Source: Paludibacteraceae bacterium (GTDB lineage Bacteria; Bacteroidota; Bacteroidia; Bacteroidales; Paludibacteraceae). From it: 64,000 nucleotides of DNA. Location: NCBI GenBank assembly GCA_017387515.1, contig JAFOFC010000038.1, forward strand, positions 16,719-80,718, in the 5' to 3' direction. Positions 63,788 through 64,000 of the stretch are shown here, in pieces. Every line of letters begins with the position of its first letter. The stretch's first letter is position 1. The notes under the pieces were generated by a model. The model worked only from the letters and a program-made list of their open reading frames with translations, made no database searches and was not told where the DNA came from. The position numbers and the translations under genes are program-made.

Positions 63788-64000
63788 AAAGTAGACTTAA
63801 CAAAAGGAAATCCAGGTTTAAAAAATATTATGGTAGGCTTGGGTTGGGATGTAAATGCGTTCGATTCAGGTGCGGATTTTGATTTGGATGCTTCTGCTTT
63901 TCTTGTAGCGGATAACGGAAAATGCCCTACTGAAAAAGAATTTATTTTTTATGGTAATTTGGAGCATACAAGTGGTTCTGTCAAGCATATGGGCGATAAC
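63761..64000 (+). CDS. terD: TerD-family protein (N-terminal 80 residues, truncated by the window edge)
   Basis: Opens [20 protein letters not shown], then [22 protein letters not shown]-like sequence with the acidic calcium-binding residues (about residues 28-48), [20 protein letters not shown] and [12 protein letters not shown]. This is the TerD domain of tellurium-resistance and stress-signalling gene sets, where several ter genes normally sit together. The strong Shine-Dalgarno sequence and sequence style resemble Firmicutes, suggesting transfer or an assembly join. The gene continues beyond 64000. Confidence 0.95.
   Translation, partial: MPINLSKGQKVDLTKGNPGLKNIMVGLGWDVNAFDSGADFDLDASAFLVADNGKCPTEKEFIFYGNLEHTSGSVKHMGDN

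Overview
The window comes from a Bacteroidota chromosome, most likely order Bacteroidales. The evidence is a type IX secretion (gliding/Por) core (gldL-gldM-gldN, porG), the order porG-uppS-bamA-ompH-ompH-murI, many promoters of the phylum type (TAnnTTTG at -7, with a TTTG-like -33 box in the best cases), A-rich leaders without Shine-Dalgarno sequences, and moderate GC. No genus can be named from sequence alone.

Layout. 0-8.9 kb: type IX secretion and outer-membrane assembly genes, ending in murI. 8.9-22.6 kb: housekeeping genes (topB, typA, folK, a histidine kinase, dnaG, fmt, an OmpH-like gene, pepD, dnaX). 22.7-31 kb: a minus-strand operon (cstA, M18 aminopeptidase, mtnN, rsmE), then rpmH, gpmI, two small membrane proteins and a secreted lamin-tail protein. 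31-36 kb: asd-aroB, tRNA-Arg(CCT), a deacetylase-like protein, radC, and tRNA-Glu(TTC) with rpsT. 36-41.5 kb: pta-ackA, xerD, an acyltransferase and a CYTH protein. 41.8-46.1 kb: an aromatic amino acid operon (pheA, aminotransferase, DAHP synthase/chorismate mutase, tyrA). 46.1-55.5 kb: a tightly overlapping surface-polysaccharide operon headed by proS. 55.6-61.9 kb: ftsB-like gene, birA, comF, a FemAB-like gene, two small genes and metG. 61.9-64 kb: an AT-rich accessory end with lipoproteins, gene remnants and the start of a terD gene.

Three observations stand out. First, the aromatic operon is preceded by a 17-residue leader peptide, MKQYFTYFFYFFYFATK, with six Phe and four Tyr codons. An antiterminator and a terminator compete for the same arm just downstream, which is a complete Phe/Tyr transcription attenuator. 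Second, dnaX carries a run of eleven A at 21998-22008. The zero frame stops two codons later (gamma-like), while the -1 frame stays open to 22628 (tau-like), suggesting slippage or frameshifting. Third, a dispersed intergenic hairpin (core TCGACARGCTCAG) occurs three times. One copy is translated as the C-terminal tail of the aminotransferase, its stem varies in a compensatory way between copies, and another copy is split by a 67-nt insertion.

Other unusual structures are a Fur-box-like palindrome over the porG promoter, three tandem mini-hairpins between 47-bp direct repeats beside tRNA-Arg, and heptad GTTRGGA arrays. The terD gene has a strong Shine-Dalgarno sequence unlike any other gene here.
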